From Verrucomicrobiota bacterium (GTDB taxonomy: Bacteria; Verrucomicrobiota; Verrucomicrobiia; Opitutales; Opitutaceae): a stretch of DNA of 37,583 nt. The notes beneath the pieces are model-generated. The model had not been told where the DNA came from and did no database searches. It worked only from the letters and a program-made list of their open reading frames with translations. The position numbers and the translations under genes were made by a program. Below, one piece after another: positions 14,965 to 23,027 of this stretch (the first letter of the stretch is position 1; each line of letters begins with the position of its first letter). The stretch covers positions 1 to 37,583 of the forward strand of contig JAEZAD010000073.1 in NCBI GenBank assembly GCA_023430565.1, in the 5' to 3' direction.

Positions 14965-15753
14965 ATGAAACTGAAGTCCCTCCTGCCGGCGCTTGTGCTG
15001 GTGCTCGGCATTTCCCCGGCATCGCGTGCGCAGAACGAAAATTCGCCGCCCGCCCAGCCTGCGGCGCCCGAGTCGCAACCGGCGACTGCGGCCAACTACA
15101 CGGATGAGCAGATCGCGGAGCAGCTCGGTTGGTTTTTGGGGCGGCAATCCGGGCTGATCGAGCTCGGTTTCAGCGAGGCGGAAATCGAAGCGGTGGTGAA
15201 GGGTCTGCGCGCGGCGGCCGCGGGTGACGAATCGCCGCAGGATTTCGAGGCGATCCGGCCGGCGTTCGAAGCGTTCATGCAGCGCAAGCAATCCGGCTAC
15301 ATGTCGAAGATGCGCGAGCAGGGAACGAGCGAAGGCGCGGCGTTCATGGCGGAGATGACGAAGAAGAACGGCGTGGTGGTGCTGCCGAGCGGGCTCGCGT
15401 ATGAGATCGAGCAGCAGGGTTCCGGACCGACGCCGAAGCCGGAGGACACGGTGCGCGTGCACTATACCGGCAAGCTCGTGAACGGGACGGTCTTCGACAG
15501 CTCGGTCGAACGCGGCGAGCCGATGGACATCAAGTTGAACGAAGTCATCCCGGGCTGGACGGAGGGCCTGCAGAAGATTTCCAAGGGCGGAAAGATCAAA
15601 CTCTATGTGCCGCCGCAGCTGGCCTACGGCGAGAACGGCAACCAAGGGATTCCGCCGGCTTCGACGCTGGTGTTCGATGTCGAGCTGCTGGACGTGAATC
15701 CAGCGGGCGGCGAAACGATGCCGGCGCAGCCGCCGGTGCCGACGAAGGAATAA
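14965..15753 (+). CDS. Exported FKBP-type peptidyl-prolyl isomerase
   Basis: 262 residues. Signal peptide at 1-22 (KLKSLLPALVLVLGISPASRAQ), a Pro/Ala-rich linker (24-42), an N-terminal helical dimerisation-like region (about 45-135, QIAEQLGWFLGRQSGLIELG as in Mip/FkpA), and the FKBP domain (about 158-244). The latter has VRVHYTGKLVNGTVFDSS, the VIPGWTEGL active-site strand and PPQLAYGENG. It should catalyse proline isomerisation and act as a folding factor in the periplasm. ATG 14965 gives the signal peptide; a longer frame from 14878 would bury it. It is divergent from the LOG-like gene and followed by a strong terminator. Confidence 0.93.
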   Translation: MKLKSLLPALVLVLGISPASRAQNENSPPAQPAAPESQPATAANYTDEQIAEQLGWFLGRQSGLIELGFSEAEIEAVVKGLRAAAAGDESPQDFEAIRPAFEAFMQRKQSGYMSKMREQGTSEGAAFMAEMTKKNGVVVLPSGLAYEIEQQGSGPTPKPEDTVRVHYTGKLVNGTVFDSSVERGEPMDIKLNEVIPGWTEGLQKISKGGKIKLYVPPQLAYGENGNQGIPPASTLVFDVELLDVNPAGGETMPAQPPVPTKE

Positions 15754-15781
15754 GTCGCCGGACGAGTTATATTTCGAGTGA

Positions 15782-15808
15782 AGCCCCGGCGAAACGCCGG
15801 GGCTTTTT
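15782..15808 (+). terminator. Rho-independent terminator of the FKBP gene
   Basis: AGCCCCGGCG (15782-15791), loop AAA, CGCCGGGGCT (15795-15804), then T to 15808. A 10-bp perfect GC-rich stem, 28 bases past the FKBP stop. Confidence 0.92.
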
Positions 15809-15824
15809 CGTGGGCGGGTGGCGT

Positions 15825-15851
15825 GGATTCTTCGCTGCGCTCAGAATGGCA
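15825..15851. repeat. Dispersed short palindromic repeat, copy 3
   Basis: GGATTCTTCGCTGCGCTC followed by AGAATGGCA; differs from copies 1 and 2 by a T-to-G change in the loop and an A-to-G near the end. It lies between the FKBP terminator and the convergent threonine aldolase stop. Confidence 0.72.
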
Positions 15852-15888
15852 AAGGGAACGACGTTGAGAGTGGATTCGTTTGGACGGC

Positions 15889-16932
15889 TTACGATGCGAG
15901 CGCGCGGGCGTCGGCGAGGAAGAGGTCGATTTCGGCGTCGGTCGTCGCCCACGAGCACATGAGCCGATAGCCGTGGTCGCCGATGAAGCGGTAAAACTGC
16001 CAGCCGCGGGCGGTGAGCGCGTCGTAGAGGGAAGGAGGCATTTCGACGAAGACGCCGTTGGCGGCGGGTTCGAAGAGGAGGCGGAGGTGCGGCAGCGGGC
16101 GCAGGCCGTCGGCGAGACGGCGGGCCTGGGTATTGGCATGAGCGGCGTGGCGGAGCCAGGTGTTGTCGCGGAGGACGGCGGTCCATTGGGCCGCGGCGAA
16201 GCGCATTTTCGAGGCGAGCTGCCCGGATTGTTTCACGCGGTAATCGAACTCGCGGGCGAGGTCGCGGTTGAAGAAGACGACGGCTTCGGTGTTGAGCAGG
16301 CCGTTTTTGGTGCCGCCCAAACAGAGAACGTCGACACCGGCGCGCCAGGTGAGGTCGGCGGCGGAAGCGGGTTGAAGCGAGGCGAGAGCGTTGGCGAAGC
16401 GGGCGCCGTCCAGGTGGACGGCGAGGCCGTGGATGTGAGCGAGCGAGCAGAGGGCGGTAGTTTCGGCGGGCGTGTAGACGGTGCCGAGTTCGGTGGATTG
16501 AGTGAGGGAGAGAACGGCGGGTTTCGGGTAGTGGATGCCGTGGCCGCGATGGAGGGCGGCTTCGATGGTGGCGGGTTGAAGTTTTCCGGCGGGGCCGGGC
16601 AGAGTGTTTACTTTGGCGCCGCCGGTGAAGAATTCGGGAGCGCCGCATTCGTCGGTATCGACGTGGGAAAACTCGTGGCAGAGGATGCGCGTGTGCGCGG
16701 CGCGGCAGCAGGCGGAGAGCGCGAGGGCGTTGGCGGCGGTGCCGTTGAACACGAAGAAGACGTCGCAGTCGGTTTCGAAGCGTTCGCGAAAGAGATTGTG
16801 GGCGCGAGCGGTCCAGGCGTCGTCGCCGTAGCTCGGGGCGCGGGAGGCGTTGGCGTCCGCGAGGGCGGCGAGGGCTTCGGGGCAGAGGCCGGCGGTGTTG
16901 TCGCTGGCGAACTCGTAGCGCGGTGCGGTCAT
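15889..16932 (-). CDS. Low-specificity threonine aldolase-type PLP enzyme
   Basis: 347 residues. Beta-eliminating lyase/threonine aldolase family, which splits threonine or allo-threonine to glycine and acetaldehyde. N-terminal FASDNTAGLCPEAL (8-21) and YGDDAWT (35-41), FVFNGTAANALALSAC (60-75), HEFSHVDTDECGAPEF (86-101), HLDGARFANAL (173-183) and the PLP lysine K209 in LCLGGTKNGLL match the family. The start at ATG 16932 removes a long overlapping frame that runs antisense through aroK and queG. Substrate specificity within the family cannot be fixed from sequence. It is divergent from aroK by 87 bases. Confidence 0.92.
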   Translation of the reverse strand: MTAPRYEFASDNTAGLCPEALAALADANASRAPSYGDDAWTARAHNLFRERFETDCDVFFVFNGTAANALALSACCRAAHTRILCHEFSHVDTDECGAPEFFTGGAKVNTLPGPAGKLQPATIEAALHRGHGIHYPKPAVLSLTQSTELGTVYTPAETTALCSLAHIHGLAVHLDGARFANALASLQPASAADLTWRAGVDVLCLGGTKNGLLNTEAVVFFNRDLAREFDYRVKQSGQLASKMRFAAAQWTAVLRDNTWLRHAAHANTQARRLADGLRPLPHLRLLFEPAANGVFVEMPPSLYDALTARGWQFYRFIGDHGYRLMCSWATTDAEIDLFLADARALAS

Positions 16933-17019
16933 GGGCGCGAATGAAGCGGGAACGGCCGGGGGCGGCCAGTTTTTCGCGATTGGCAAGGGCGACGGGGCGG
17001 CGTTGGGTGGGCGGCCTGA

Positions 17020-17574
17020 ATGAATGCGGCGGATGTGAATCTCTATCTCGTGGGCTTTATGGGCACGGGCAAGACGACGATCGGGCGGGCGGTGGCGCAG
17101 CGGCTGGGGTTTGCGTTGGTGGACAGCGATCAGGAGATCGAGCGGCAGCAGGGGCGGACGATTGCGGAGATTTTTGCAGCGGAAGGGGAGGGGGCGTTTC
17201 GGACGATGGAGCGGGTGTTCATCGAAGGCGGGCATGCGGCGACGCGCGCGGTGGTGTCGTGCGGCGGCGGGCTGGTGGTGCAACCGGGAATGCTCGAAGC
17301 GCTGAAGGCGCGCGGTGTGGTGATCTGCTTGCACGCGTCGATCGAAACGATCCTCGCGCGGACGGCGCGGCACCGGCACCGGCCGTTGTTGAATGTTGAG
17401 GACCCGGATGTGCGGGTGCGGGCGTTGTATGCGGAGCGCGAGCCGGTTTACAAGCGGTCGGGGACGGTGATTTTGACGGATGCGCGACCGCTGAACGACA
17501 TCGTGGTGCACGTGATGCGGGCCTGGCGACGGGAGGCGGGGGATTTCGTGAAACAGCAGGTGCGTCGCGGATGA
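17020..17574 (+). CDS. aroK: Shikimate kinase
   Basis: 184 residues. Phosphorylates shikimate with ATP, the fifth step of the shikimate pathway. Walker A GFMGTGKTTIG (12-22), shikimate-binding D35/D37 in LVDSDQEIE, R61 in GAFRTMER, the glycine-rich SCGGGLV (80-86) and the lid arginine in HRHRPLL are all present. Start ATG 17020. The stop overlaps the queG start by 4 bases (ATGA), so the two are probably translated together. Confidence 0.95.
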   Translation: MNAADVNLYLVGFMGTGKTTIGRAVAQRLGFALVDSDQEIERQQGRTIAEIFAAEGEGAFRTMERVFIEGGHAATRAVVSCGGGLVVQPGMLEALKARGVVICLHASIETILARTARHRHRPLLNVEDPDVRVRALYAEREPVYKRSGTVILTDARPLNDIVVHVMRAWRREAGDFVKQQVRRG

Positions 17575-18737
17575 GCGCGGAACGGCGGGAGGCGTTGCGC
17601 GAGCGATTGCGCGGTCTGGGGTTCGACACGGTGCGATTCGCGGCGGCGGGCATGGTGCCGGAAGGCGGGGCGCTGCAGACCTGGTTGCATGAGGGTATGC
17701 ACGGGGAGATGGGGTGGATGGAGCGGACGGTGGAAAAGCGGGCGGATCCGTCGCTGGTGTTGACGGGTGTGAAGACCGTGATCGCGCTGGGGGTGAATTA
17801 TGGACGCGGCGAGGGACGTGCCGAGGGCAACGATCGCGGGCCGGTGTGGGCGCGGTATGCGTTGCACGAGGATTATCACGACACGATGAAGCCGGCGCTG
17901 GTGGCGGCGGGGCGGGTGATCGAGGAGATGTTCGGAGCGGGGGCGGAGGATTATAGGTATTATGTGGATACGGGGCCGGTGCTGGAGCGGAACTGGGCGG
18001 CGCGGGCAGGAATCGGTTTCGTGGGGAAGAACGCGATGGTGATTTCGCGCGAGCACGGGAACTGGTTGTTTCTGGCGGCGATCCTGACACGGGTGGCGAT
18101 CGAGCCGGACGAGCCACTGCGGAATCGAAAGGCGAAGGCGGGCGATCCAGGTGCGGTCGGATTGTTGTGCGGGAAATGCACCCGATGTTTGGATACATGC
18201 CCGACGCGGGCGCTGGTGCGGCCCGGCGTGGTGGACGCGCGGCTATGCGTGTCGTATCAGACGATCGAGAATCGCGGGGTGATTCCGCGCGAGTTACGGG
18301 CAGGGATCGGCCGGCGGATTTATGGCTGCGACGTGTGCGCGGAGGTGTGCCCGTGGAATCGGTTCGCGCAGGAGGGGCGCGAGGTGTTGCTGGTGGCGCG
18401 GCGGGAGCTGGCGGATTTGACACTGCGGGAGATTTTGCGGCTGACGCCGGAGCGGTTCGCGGCGGTGTTTCGGCGGACGGCGATCAAACGCGTGAAGCTC
18501 GCGGGGCTGTTGCGAAATGCGTGCGTGGTGGCGGGAAATGCGCGCGACGAAAGTGTGTTGCCGGACCTCGTGCGGCTCGCGAGCGAAGGCGTGCCGCTGG
18601 TGCGCGCGCACGCGGTCTGGGCGATATTTCGAATCGCGGGGGCGGAGCGGGCGCGGGAACGGTTGAAGGAAATCCGCGAGCGGGAAGCGGACGAAGCGGT
18701 GCTCGCGGAGTATCGCGCGGAGGAGAGCGTGGACTGA
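17571..18737 (+). CDS. queG: Epoxyqueuosine reductase QueG
   Basis: 388 residues. QueG is a cobalamin- and [4Fe-4S]-dependent enzyme reducing epoxyqueuosine to queuosine in tRNA. YVDTGPVLER (131-140, catalytic D133), GIGFVGKNAM (148-156), and two cluster-binding blocks, C200-GKC-TRC-LDTC-P and C253-DVC-AEVC-P together with C226, are intact. The C-terminal 60 residues look HEAT-like (VVAGNARDESVLPDLVRL), as in longer QueG forms. It overlaps aroK by 4 bases and ends 7 bases before the convergent thioesterase gene. tRNA-Asp(GUC), one of the queuosine-type tRNAs, is also in this window but not linked. Confidence 0.96.
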   Translation: MSAERREALRERLRGLGFDTVRFAAAGMVPEGGALQTWLHEGMHGEMGWMERTVEKRADPSLVLTGVKTVIALGVNYGRGEGRAEGNDRGPVWARYALHEDYHDTMKPALVAAGRVIEEMFGAGAEDYRYYVDTGPVLERNWAARAGIGFVGKNAMVISREHGNWLFLAAILTRVAIEPDEPLRNRKAKAGDPGAVGLLCGKCTRCLDTCPTRALVRPGVVDARLCVSYQTIENRGVIPRELRAGIGRRIYGCDVCAEVCPWNRFAQEGREVLLVARRELADLTLREILRLTPERFAAVFRRTAIKRVKLAGLLRNACVVAGNARDESVLPDLVRLASEGVPLVRAHAVWAIFRIAGAERARERLKEIREREADEAVLAEYRAEESVD

Positions 18738-18744
18738 GCAGCGC

Positions 18745-19146
18745 CTACGGGAAGAGCTCGTTCATGCGCGCGACGAAGGCGGGCGGCGGGCGCGTCGGTT
18801 GGCCGCGAAGATCGCAGAAAGCGTGGGCCGAAGCGCCGGTGGCGAGCAGTTCGTCGCCGCGCAGGACTTCGTATTCGATGCGAATGCGGAGGAGCGGTTT
18901 TTCGCGGATGGTGGCGACAATTGTCAGGACGTCGTCGTAGAGCGCGGGGCGGCGGTATTTGGCTGCGACCTCGAGCACGGGGATGCGAAAACCGTCGGCT
19001 TCGAGCTGACGATAAGGGAAGCCCTGCTCGCGGAGGAGCTGCGTGCGCGCGACTTCGAACCAGGGGAGATAATTGGCATGATAGACGATGCCCATCATGT
19101 CGGTTTCGGCATAGCGGACCGTGACGGTGGCGCGCGTCTGGATCAT
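18745..19146 (-). CDS. YbgC/4HBT-type acyl-CoA or acyl-ACP thioesterase
   Basis: 133 residues of hotdog fold. The family motif is clear: VRYAETDMMGIVYHANYLPWFEVARTQLL is broken as VRYAETDMMGIVYHANY (10-26) followed by WFEVARTQLL, with the likely catalytic Asp in ETD and the His in YHANY. It hydrolyses acyl thioesters; chain preference unknown. The start overlaps the GT4 stop by 4 bases (ATGA at 19143-19146), so this gene is second in a minus-strand pair divergent from the acyl-chain genes at 20506-25110. That context suggests release or proofreading of the acyl chain made there. Confidence 0.9.
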   Translation of the reverse strand: MIQTRATVTVRYAETDMMGIVYHANYLPWFEVARTQLLREQGFPYRQLEADGFRIPVLEVAAKYRRPALYDDVLTIVATIREKPLLRIRIEYEVLRGDELLATGASAHAFCDLRGQPTRPPPAFVARMNELFP

Positions 19147-20300
19147 GCGCTGGCGGAAAGGGGCTGGAAGAGCGCTTCGGCGGATTTACGCCAGCAGTTG
19201 CGCTGGGCCCATTCGCGTCCGGCTTCGCCGAGGCGTCGGCGGAGTCCGGGATCGAAGACGAGTTGTTCGAAGGCGGCGGCGAGTTGGGCGGGGCGGTGTG
19301 GCGGGACGAGGAGGCCGGTGACGCCGTCGACGACGGCCTCGGCCACGCCGCCGACATCGTGGGCGACGACGGGCAGGCCGTGGGCGGAAGCTTCGAGGTA
19401 AACGAGGCCAAAGCCTTCGATGCTATGGCGGTGGTTTACGCTGGTCATCGCAAAGATGTCGGCGCGCTCGTAGACGTCGGAGAGTTCGTCGTCGGGCAGG
19501 TTACCGAGGAAACGGACGGCGAGATTGGGCGCGCGGGCGGCGGTGGCGCGGAGGATCGACTCGTAGTTGTTTTTGCTCTGGCCGCCGACGATCCAGTATT
19601 CGAGGCGGGAGCGGACGTCGGGAGCGAGCATCTGGAGCGCCTCGAGGGTGAGGAGTTGTCCTTTTCGCGGGTGGAGGCGGCCGACGGTGAGAACGACGAC
19701 TTTATCGCGGGAGGCGGCGCGGCGGGGTGGGACGACGGCGAAGTCGGTGCGCAGGGCGCCGGGCGTGAGGTGGATTTTGTCGGCTGCTTCGGGAAAGTGG
19801 GTGAGAAGGAGTTCCTGCGTGTAATGGGTCAGCGTGCTGATGCGTGTGGCGTGACCGATGAGCCGGCGGGCGAGCGTGCGGCGCAGGGGGCTGCGGGCGA
19901 ATTTCAGAATTTCAGAACCGTGAAATGTGAGGACGAGGCGGCCGGGGCGGAACGCGTGAAAAAACTGCAGCAGCATCATCGTGAGCATCGGGCCGGGCTC
20001 GGGCAGGTAGACGATGGCGTGACGAAGCCGGCGGCGGGCGCGAACGACCTGTGCGGCGAGACGAAGCTGGCACCACAAATCGTGGGTGCCTTTGAGCGGC
20101 AGCCGGCGAAGGCGAAACGGCCACGGCTTTTCGGGAGCGTTGGAGGGCACGGATTGGGCCCAGACCTCGAGGTCGTAGCCGAGGCTGGCACTGGCTTTGG
20201 CGATTTCCTCGGCGAAGGTGGCGATGCCTCCGCGCCGCGGATAGAACTCATGCGTGATGAGAAAGATGGGCGGCAGGGCGTCGTCGTGCGAGTGGCTCAT
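19143..20300 (-). CDS. GT4-family glycosyltransferase
   Basis: 385 residues. GT-B fold: N-terminal FLITHEFYPRRGGIATFAEE (13-32) with the glycine-rich acceptor loop typical of family 4, HGSEILKFA in the middle, C-terminal VGRLHPRKGQLLTLEAL and the EGFGLVYLEASAHGLPVVA segment with the E-X7-E nucleotide-sugar site. No signal peptide, so cytoplasmic or peripheral. Donor and acceptor cannot be read. Start ATG 20300. It diverges from the ACP-dehydratase fusion across 205 bases that hold a possible but weak promoter-like pair (TTTACT at 20466, TTTAAA at 20491) on the plus strand and no hairpin I can support. Confidence 0.9.
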   Translation of the reverse strand: MSHSHDDALPPIFLITHEFYPRRGGIATFAEEIAKASASLGYDLEVWAQSVPSNAPEKPWPFRLRRLPLKGTHDLWCQLRLAAQVVRARRRLRHAIVYLPEPGPMLTMMLLQFFHAFRPGRLVLTFHGSEILKFARSPLRRTLARRLIGHATRISTLTHYTQELLLTHFPEAADKIHLTPGALRTDFAVVPPRRAASRDKVVVLTVGRLHPRKGQLLTLEALQMLAPDVRSRLEYWIVGGQSKNNYESILRATAARAPNLAVRFLGNLPDDELSDVYERADIFAMTSVNHRHSIEGFGLVYLEASAHGLPVVAHDVGGVAEAVVDGVTGLLVPPHRPAQLAAAFEQLVFDPGLRRRLGEAGREWAQRNCWRKSAEALFQPLSASA

Positions 20301-20505
20301 ATCGTGAGAAGCGCGGACGCGAATCCGACGAAAGGTCGAGGGAACGAGCTATTCACCGACCGGTCAACTGGCAATCGAGAAGCCGCTGGCCCGATGCCTG
20401 CTGAAGGCCCCTGAACCCAACCCGAGACCCCCAGATTGAGACGAGCCGTCCACCCGAATTAGGGGTTTACTTTCGAGTCTGCCGGACCCATTTAAAAGCA
20501 TAACA

Positions 20506-21483
20506 ATGTCTGAAGCCCTTCCCGATATTTCGGCGACGAACAAGCCGTTTCCCGTCCTGGCGAAACCGTTCACGCCGGAGGATGAAACCGCGCTGCGAGA
20601 AGCGTTAAAACGCTGTTCGCCTTCGACTTTTGAGGCTGCGGTGCAGTTCCGGAAGACGGGAAATCCCGAGCATGTGCCGGCGGTGGTGATTGGGGTGATC
20701 GAGCGGTTCGTGGAGCCGGATTTGCGGGTGAAGTTGAAGGATGCGGACGACGATCTGCGACTGATCGAGGATCTCGGGATCGATTCGCTGACGATGATGG
20801 AGATCGTGATCCTCGTGGAGGATGTCCTTCAGCTTTCGATCAACAACGACGAGCTGCGCAACCTTCGCACGGTCGGCGACGTGAAGACTTTCATCGACTG
20901 CAAGATTCGCGATCTCCCGCTGCCGAAGCCCACGAAGTTCCTGCCGATCGAGCACATCGGGGCGGTGATGCCGATCCAGCCGCCGTTTCTGTTTTTGAAC
21001 GAGGCGTCGGTCAGCTCGAGCGGGGCGAACGGCAAATACAAGATTACGGGACAGGAGTTTTTTCTCCAGGGACATTTCAAGGACAACCCCGTGTTGCCGG
21101 CGTCGATCATGCTCGAGGCGCTGGGGCAGCTGGCGGTGCTGTTTCTGCTCGAAGGCATGACAGTGGAGCCGGGCAAGGTCGTAAGCTCGCAGACGATCTT
21201 CTTCACCGGCTGTGAAGGCGTGCGCGCGCATCGCGTGTGCAAGCCGGGCGATATCCTTACGCTCTCGATCAAGCCGAAACGCATGAAGATGCCGCTCGCG
21301 ACGTTCGAGGGTGCGATCCGCGTCGGGCAGGAAAAAGCTGCGATCGCGGAAGAGATCACGCTGACCTTTGGTTACGCGGATGCCGTGGCGGCTCCGGCGG
21401 GCGTGAATGGTGCGGCAAAAGCCGTTCAACCTCCGACGGTCCCGGATGCAGCGACGCCCGTGCGCGCGGCGGCCAGCGCGTAA
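20506..21483 (+). CDS. Acyl carrier protein fused to FabA/FabZ-type dehydratase
   Basis: 325 residues. An ACP-like domain (about 55-135) with phosphopantetheine serine S94 in EDLGIDSLTMMEI is followed by a hotdog dehydratase domain (about 145-290). The latter has H190 in LQGHFKDNPVLPA and E204 in MLEALGQLA, matching the FabZ His/Glu pair. An Ala/Pro/Thr tail of about 35 residues ends the protein. A fused ACP and 3-hydroxyacyl-ACP dehydratase would hold and dehydrate a chain on one polypeptide. Normal FAS has these as separate proteins, so this looks like a dedicated system. ATG 20506 is the first in frame. It leads a plus-strand set with a ketoacyl synthase, a reductase and a glycosyltransferase, and has its own terminator. 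Confidence 0.9.
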   Translation: MSEALPDISATNKPFPVLAKPFTPEDETALREALKRCSPSTFEAAVQFRKTGNPEHVPAVVIGVIERFVEPDLRVKLKDADDDLRLIEDLGIDSLTMMEIVILVEDVLQLSINNDELRNLRTVGDVKTFIDCKIRDLPLPKPTKFLPIEHIGAVMPIQPPFLFLNEASVSSSGANGKYKITGQEFFLQGHFKDNPVLPASIMLEALGQLAVLFLLEGMTVEPGKVVSSQTIFFTGCEGVRAHRVCKPGDILTLSIKPKRMKMPLATFEGAIRVGQEKAAIAEEITLTFGYADAVAAPAGVNGAAKAVQPPTVPDAATPVRAAASA

Positions 21484-21508
21484 AGCCGGCGCGAGCGCAA
21501 GAATGTGA

Positions 21509-21542
21509 CGAAGGCGGCGAATTCGCCGCCTTCGCTGTTTTT
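21509..21542 (+). terminator. Terminator after the ACP-dehydratase gene
   Basis: A perfect 26-base palindrome (21509-21534, arms CGAAGGCGGCGAA and TTCGCCGCCTTCG) followed after three bases by five T (21538-21542). It lies 25 bases past the stop and suggests the next gene has its own promoter or reads through. Confidence 0.8.
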
Positions 21543-21685
21543 CGCGGTCGTGATCACGGTTGGATCGTTTGCGAACGCGAGCGAGCGCAACGAGCGCGTT
21601 GACCCGCGAGAGTGAAGGGCCTTCGATGAGGACTCTTGCCATCGATAGCGGTCTCGCGACGGTGGCGGGTCTTAATCATCAGAGT

Positions 21686-22945
21686 ATGCCTCGCATTTTT
21701 ATCACCGGGCTCGGCTTCGTCACCAGCATCGGCAACGACGCGGCGACCGTCCGCCAGAGCCTTCGGGAGCTGCGTCATGGTTTTGAGCTCTATCCTCCGT
21801 TCCAGAAACCGGATGTGCCGTGCAAGGTGATCGGCACCGTCAAGGAGTTCACGACGGACTCGACCGATCAGGAGGACTGGACGTTTCCCGCCCGCTACAA
21901 AATCAAGCGCGAGCTGTTGCGCACGATGGCGCCGAACGGGCTGTTCGCTCACTGCGCGATGATCCAGGCGATCGACGATGCGCGGCTGACCGAGACGGAC
22001 ATCTCGAATCCGGAGACGGGACTTTACGCCGCCTCGGGCGGATCGCCGTTTTTGACCAACTACCATCACGACCGATTGCAGCGGCTGGGTGTGATGCGGT
22101 GTTCGCCGCTCGGCATCGTGGCGTCGATCGTGGGGACGTTGAACTTCAACCTCGTCGCGGCGTTCAAGATCCTCGGCTCGTCGTGCGGATTTTCGTCGGC
22201 GTGCGCGTCGTCGGCGCATGCGATCGGCTACGCGTTCGACGATCTCGCGCTCGGACGGCAGAAGCGGATGTTCGTCGTGGGGGGCGAGGATGGAAATACC
22301 GACGCGATCCTGCCGTTTGCGGGGATGCGGACGCTTTCATTGCAGACGGATCCGAATCTGGCATCGCGGCCCTTCGATGTGGGACGAGATGGATTTGTGG
22401 GCACGGGAGGGGCCACGGTGCTGGTGTTGGAAACCGAGGAAGAGGTTTTGCGGCGCGGCGTGCAGCCCTACTGCGAGGTGCTGGGGTGGGCGCAGGCTTC
22501 GGACGGTTACAATGTCGCGATATCGCATCCGGAAGGCGATGGCTCGGCGGCGGCGATGACGAAGGCGTTGCGCGTGAGCGGACTCGCGCCGGAGGAGGTC
22601 GACTATGTCAACGCGCACGCGACCTCGACGTTGATCGGCGATGTCTCGGAGGCGCGGGCTTTGAAGGCGGTGTTCAAGGATCCGGCGCGCCGGCCGGCCG
22701 TGAGCAGCACGAAGGCGTTGACGGGGCATGGGCTTTCGCTGGCGGGCGCGATGGAAAGCGGGTTTTGCGCGCTGGCGGTGCGCGACGGCTTCATGCCGGG
22801 ATCGGCGCATATCACGACGCTCGATCCGGCGTGCGCGGATTTGAACATCCTGCGGCAGACCGAAAACACGGCTCCCCGGGTGGTGCTGAAAAACAGCAGC
22901 GGATTCGGCGGAGCGAACGTGGCGATCGTCTTCAAACGCGTGTGA
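21686..22945 (+). CDS. Beta-ketoacyl-ACP synthase (FabF/FabB-like)
   Basis: 419 residues. Thiolase-fold condensing enzyme: nucleophile C173 in SSACASSAHAIG, H311 in VNAHATSTLIGD, K343 and H348 in SSTKALTGHGLSLAG, and the C-terminal NSSGFGGANVAIVF. The Cys-His-His triad is complete, so it should elongate chains rather than act as a chain-length factor. MPRIFITGLGFVTSIG is the usual N-terminus, so ATG 21686 is chosen; ATG 21626, with an AAGGG upstream, would add 20 residues. It follows the ACP-dehydratase gene, with a terminator between, and precedes the reductase. Confidence 0.92.
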   Translation: MPRIFITGLGFVTSIGNDAATVRQSLRELRHGFELYPPFQKPDVPCKVIGTVKEFTTDSTDQEDWTFPARYKIKRELLRTMAPNGLFAHCAMIQAIDDARLTETDISNPETGLYAASGGSPFLTNYHHDRLQRLGVMRCSPLGIVASIVGTLNFNLVAAFKILGSSCGFSSACASSAHAIGYAFDDLALGRQKRMFVVGGEDGNTDAILPFAGMRTLSLQTDPNLASRPFDVGRDGFVGTGGATVLVLETEEEVLRRGVQPYCEVLGWAQASDGYNVAISHPEGDGSAAAMTKALRVSGLAPEEVDYVNAHATSTLIGDVSEARALKAVFKDPARRPAVSSTKALTGHGLSLAGAMESGFCALAVRDGFMPGSAHITTLDPACADLNILRQTENTAPRVVLKNSSGFGGANVAIVFKRV

Positions 22946-23027
22946 AGCCCTTCCGTCGGCCAGATCATCCCGGACAGTTTCGGTATTGCAGGACCGAATA
23001 CGAGGCGGCCGCGCGGGCGTTGGTGCG

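Noticed and set aside
16933..18423. Long N-terminal extension of the threonine aldolase frame
   Set aside because: Runs antisense through aroK and queG, is Pro/Arg/Ser-rich and lacks pattern; the true ATG at 16932 gives the family N-terminus.
20466..20496. TTTACT and TTTAAA as a promoter of the ACP-dehydratase gene
   Set aside because: Spacing is 19 bases and such matches occur by chance; mentioned only as context.
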